A DNA stretch of 14,231 nt from Bacillota bacterium (lineage in GTDB: Bacteria > Bacillota > Clostridia > Christensenellales > CAG-138), in the NCBI GenBank assembly GCA_023396535.1, contig JAEWWD010000142.1, positions 1 through 14,231 on the forward strand, in the 5' to 3' direction. The position numbers were made by a program, and so were the translations under genes. This document shows positions 13,391-14,231 of this stretch, in pieces. How positions within the stretch are numbered: position 1 is the first letter of the stretch; every line of letters begins with the position of its first letter. Under the pieces are notes generated by a model. That model saw only the letters and a program-made list of their open reading frames with translations, did no database searches and was not told the origin of the DNA.

Positions 13391-13996
13391 ATGGATAAAA
13401 AAAGAAGCAAAGCTCCATCCGGTCTGATCATAAAAATAGCCGAACGGCTCAAATCGGATAAACGGCTTGAATTTGCGGTCTATGCCGGGCTAGCGCTGCT
13501 GATACTCGCGCTATATATTTCGACGCTGCTGCCAAAACAGCCTGCTCAAGAGCAGACCGGCAGCGCGCAAAGCGCCGGGGCGTCGCTGCGCAGTGAGCAG
13601 GAGCTTGAAAACAGGCTGGAGACAGTGCTCTCAAGCATACGGGGCGCCGGACAGGTGGAGGTGATGATCACGTATGAATCAGGGCCGGAACTTGTGACCG
13701 CCATGAGTACGGATATCAATTCCAACCGGTCGGAAAGCCTGGACGGCGGCAAGCAAAGCTCTACTCAACAGCAGACGGAATCCCAAAAACCCGCTACGGT
13801 ATCCGGAAGCGGCGGTACCGAGCCCATTGTGTTGACCGAAAAACAGCCTGCCGTGCGCGGTGTAATCGTCGTGGCGGAAGGCGCCGGGAATATTGCGGTG
13901 CGATTGAATCTGCAGCGCGCCGTTCAGACGGTGCTGGATATGCCCGTAGCCAATATTGAAGTGTTTGAATTGGGCTCTTCGCAAACAGAGCCATAA
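13391..13996 (+). CDS. spoIIIAG: Stage III sporulation protein AG
   Basis: Single-pass membrane protein whose extracellular part forms the large ring of the SpoIIIA-SpoIIQ channel, 201 residues (about 229 in B. subtilis). A basic cytoplasmic N-terminus (MDKKRSKAPSG) precedes one transmembrane helix at about 27-47 (LEFAVYAGLALLILALYIST). A Gln/Ser-rich linker follows, then the ring-building domain: ELENRLETVLSSIRGAGQVEVMITY near 71-95 and AVRGVIVVAEGAGNIAVRLNLQRAVQTVL near 154-182. The low-complexity insert at about 105-145 corresponds to the beta-rich insertion of the family. AAGGAGG lies nine bases before the ATG at 13391. An in-frame ATG at 13367 lacks one and adds an unlikely basic leader. 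Confidence 0.95.
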   Translation: MDKKRSKAPSGLIIKIAERLKSDKRLEFAVYAGLALLILALYISTLLPKQPAQEQTGSAQSAGASLRSEQELENRLETVLSSIRGAGQVEVMITYESGPELVTAMSTDINSNRSESLDGGKQSSTQQQTESQKPATVSGSGGTEPIVLTEKQPAVRGVIVVAEGAGNIAVRLNLQRAVQTVLDMPVANIEVFELGSSQTEP

Positions 13997-14031
13997 TTAA
14001 GCAAACGGAGAAAGGGAAAGGGGTAAGCGAA

Positions 14032-14231
14032 ATGAAGAAATATGGAGTATTGATCGGGTTGTTGGTACTGCTGGTGGTAGCGGTATATGTGAATGTACGC
14101 ATCAACAAATCCTCCACCGTTAATCCGAAACCCACGATGAGTATCGGGGTGGAGACAGCCGCTTCAGCGGGCGGGGAAGAGGAGTATTTTGAAGTTTTCC
14201 GTACTGACAGACAAAGCATGAGGGATATGGA
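14032..14231 (+). CDS. spoIIIAH: Stage III sporulation protein AH, 5' part (3' end outside window)
   Basis: The first 66 codons are present. A short N-terminal transmembrane helix (MKKYGVLIGLLVLLVVAVYVNVR) is followed by a polar linker and FEVFRTDRQSMRDM, which matches the conserved opening of the SpoIIIAH ectodomain (family pattern F-x-x-x-R-x-x-R-x-x-x-R). In B. subtilis this YscJ-like ectodomain binds forespore SpoIIQ and forms part of the channel. AAAGGGG lies just upstream, and the start follows the spoIIIAG stop by 35 bases. This completes the operon order AA-AH. The remaining two thirds of the gene lie to the right. Confidence 0.9.
   Translation, partial: MKKYGVLIGLLVLLVVAVYVNVRINKSSTVNPKPTMSIGVETAASAGGEEEYFEVFRTDRQSMRDM

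Noticed and set aside
1..14231. CRISPR arrays, tRNA/rRNA genes, insertion sequences, phage or toxin-antitoxin genes
   Set aside because: No repeat-spacer pattern, cloverleaf, transposase, integrase or small paired genes were seen on either strand.

Overview
The window looks like chromosomal DNA of an endospore-forming member of the Firmicutes, probably class Clostridia. The main reason is a complete-looking spoIIIAA to spoIIIAG run plus the start of spoIIIAH at the right end. Strong GGAGG ribosome-binding sites, a diderm-free lipoprotein signal on the solute-binding protein and cre/LacI-type operators in an AT-rich intergenic region fit this. Base composition is roughly balanced. I cannot name the genus from sequence alone.

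Left part (1-3668, minus strand): an ABC importer of the ribose/galactose (Rbs/Mgl) type, transcribed leftwards in the order lipoprotein binding protein, double-domain ATPase, permease (cut by the window edge). A perfect 17-bp hairpin lies between the binding-protein gene and the ATPase gene. A 638-bp AT-rich divergent control region (3669-4306) follows. It holds a very good sigma-A promoter with a perfect 16-bp LacI-type operator over its start site, a near-perfect cre-like site on the transporter side, and three imperfect ~18-bp direct repeats.

Middle (4307-7531, plus strand): a zinc-dependent medium-chain dehydrogenase, a LacI-family regulator and a Gfo/Idh/MocA (inositol-2-dehydrogenase-like) oxidoreductase, closed by a strong terminator. 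With the divergent transporter this reads as one regulon: import of a sugar, polyol or cyclitol, two NAD-type dehydrogenases to oxidise it, and a local repressor. The substrate is not determined.

Next (7624-9525, minus strand): a GntR/FCD-family regulator followed 39 nt later by an orphan beta-type DNA methyltransferase with a ~110-residue C-terminal extension that I do not recognise. No restriction enzyme is visible.

Right part (9786-14231, plus strand): the sporulation channel operon spoIIIA, tightly packed with overlaps and preceded by a sigma-E-like promoter. SpoIIIAF is unusually short (94 residues) and lacks the usual soluble domain. No rRNA, tRNA, CRISPR array, insertion sequence or phage gene was found. 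The less ordinary points are the short SpoIIIAF, the extended orphan methyltransferase with its regulator, and the two-dehydrogenase/LacI/ABC divergon with its control sites.
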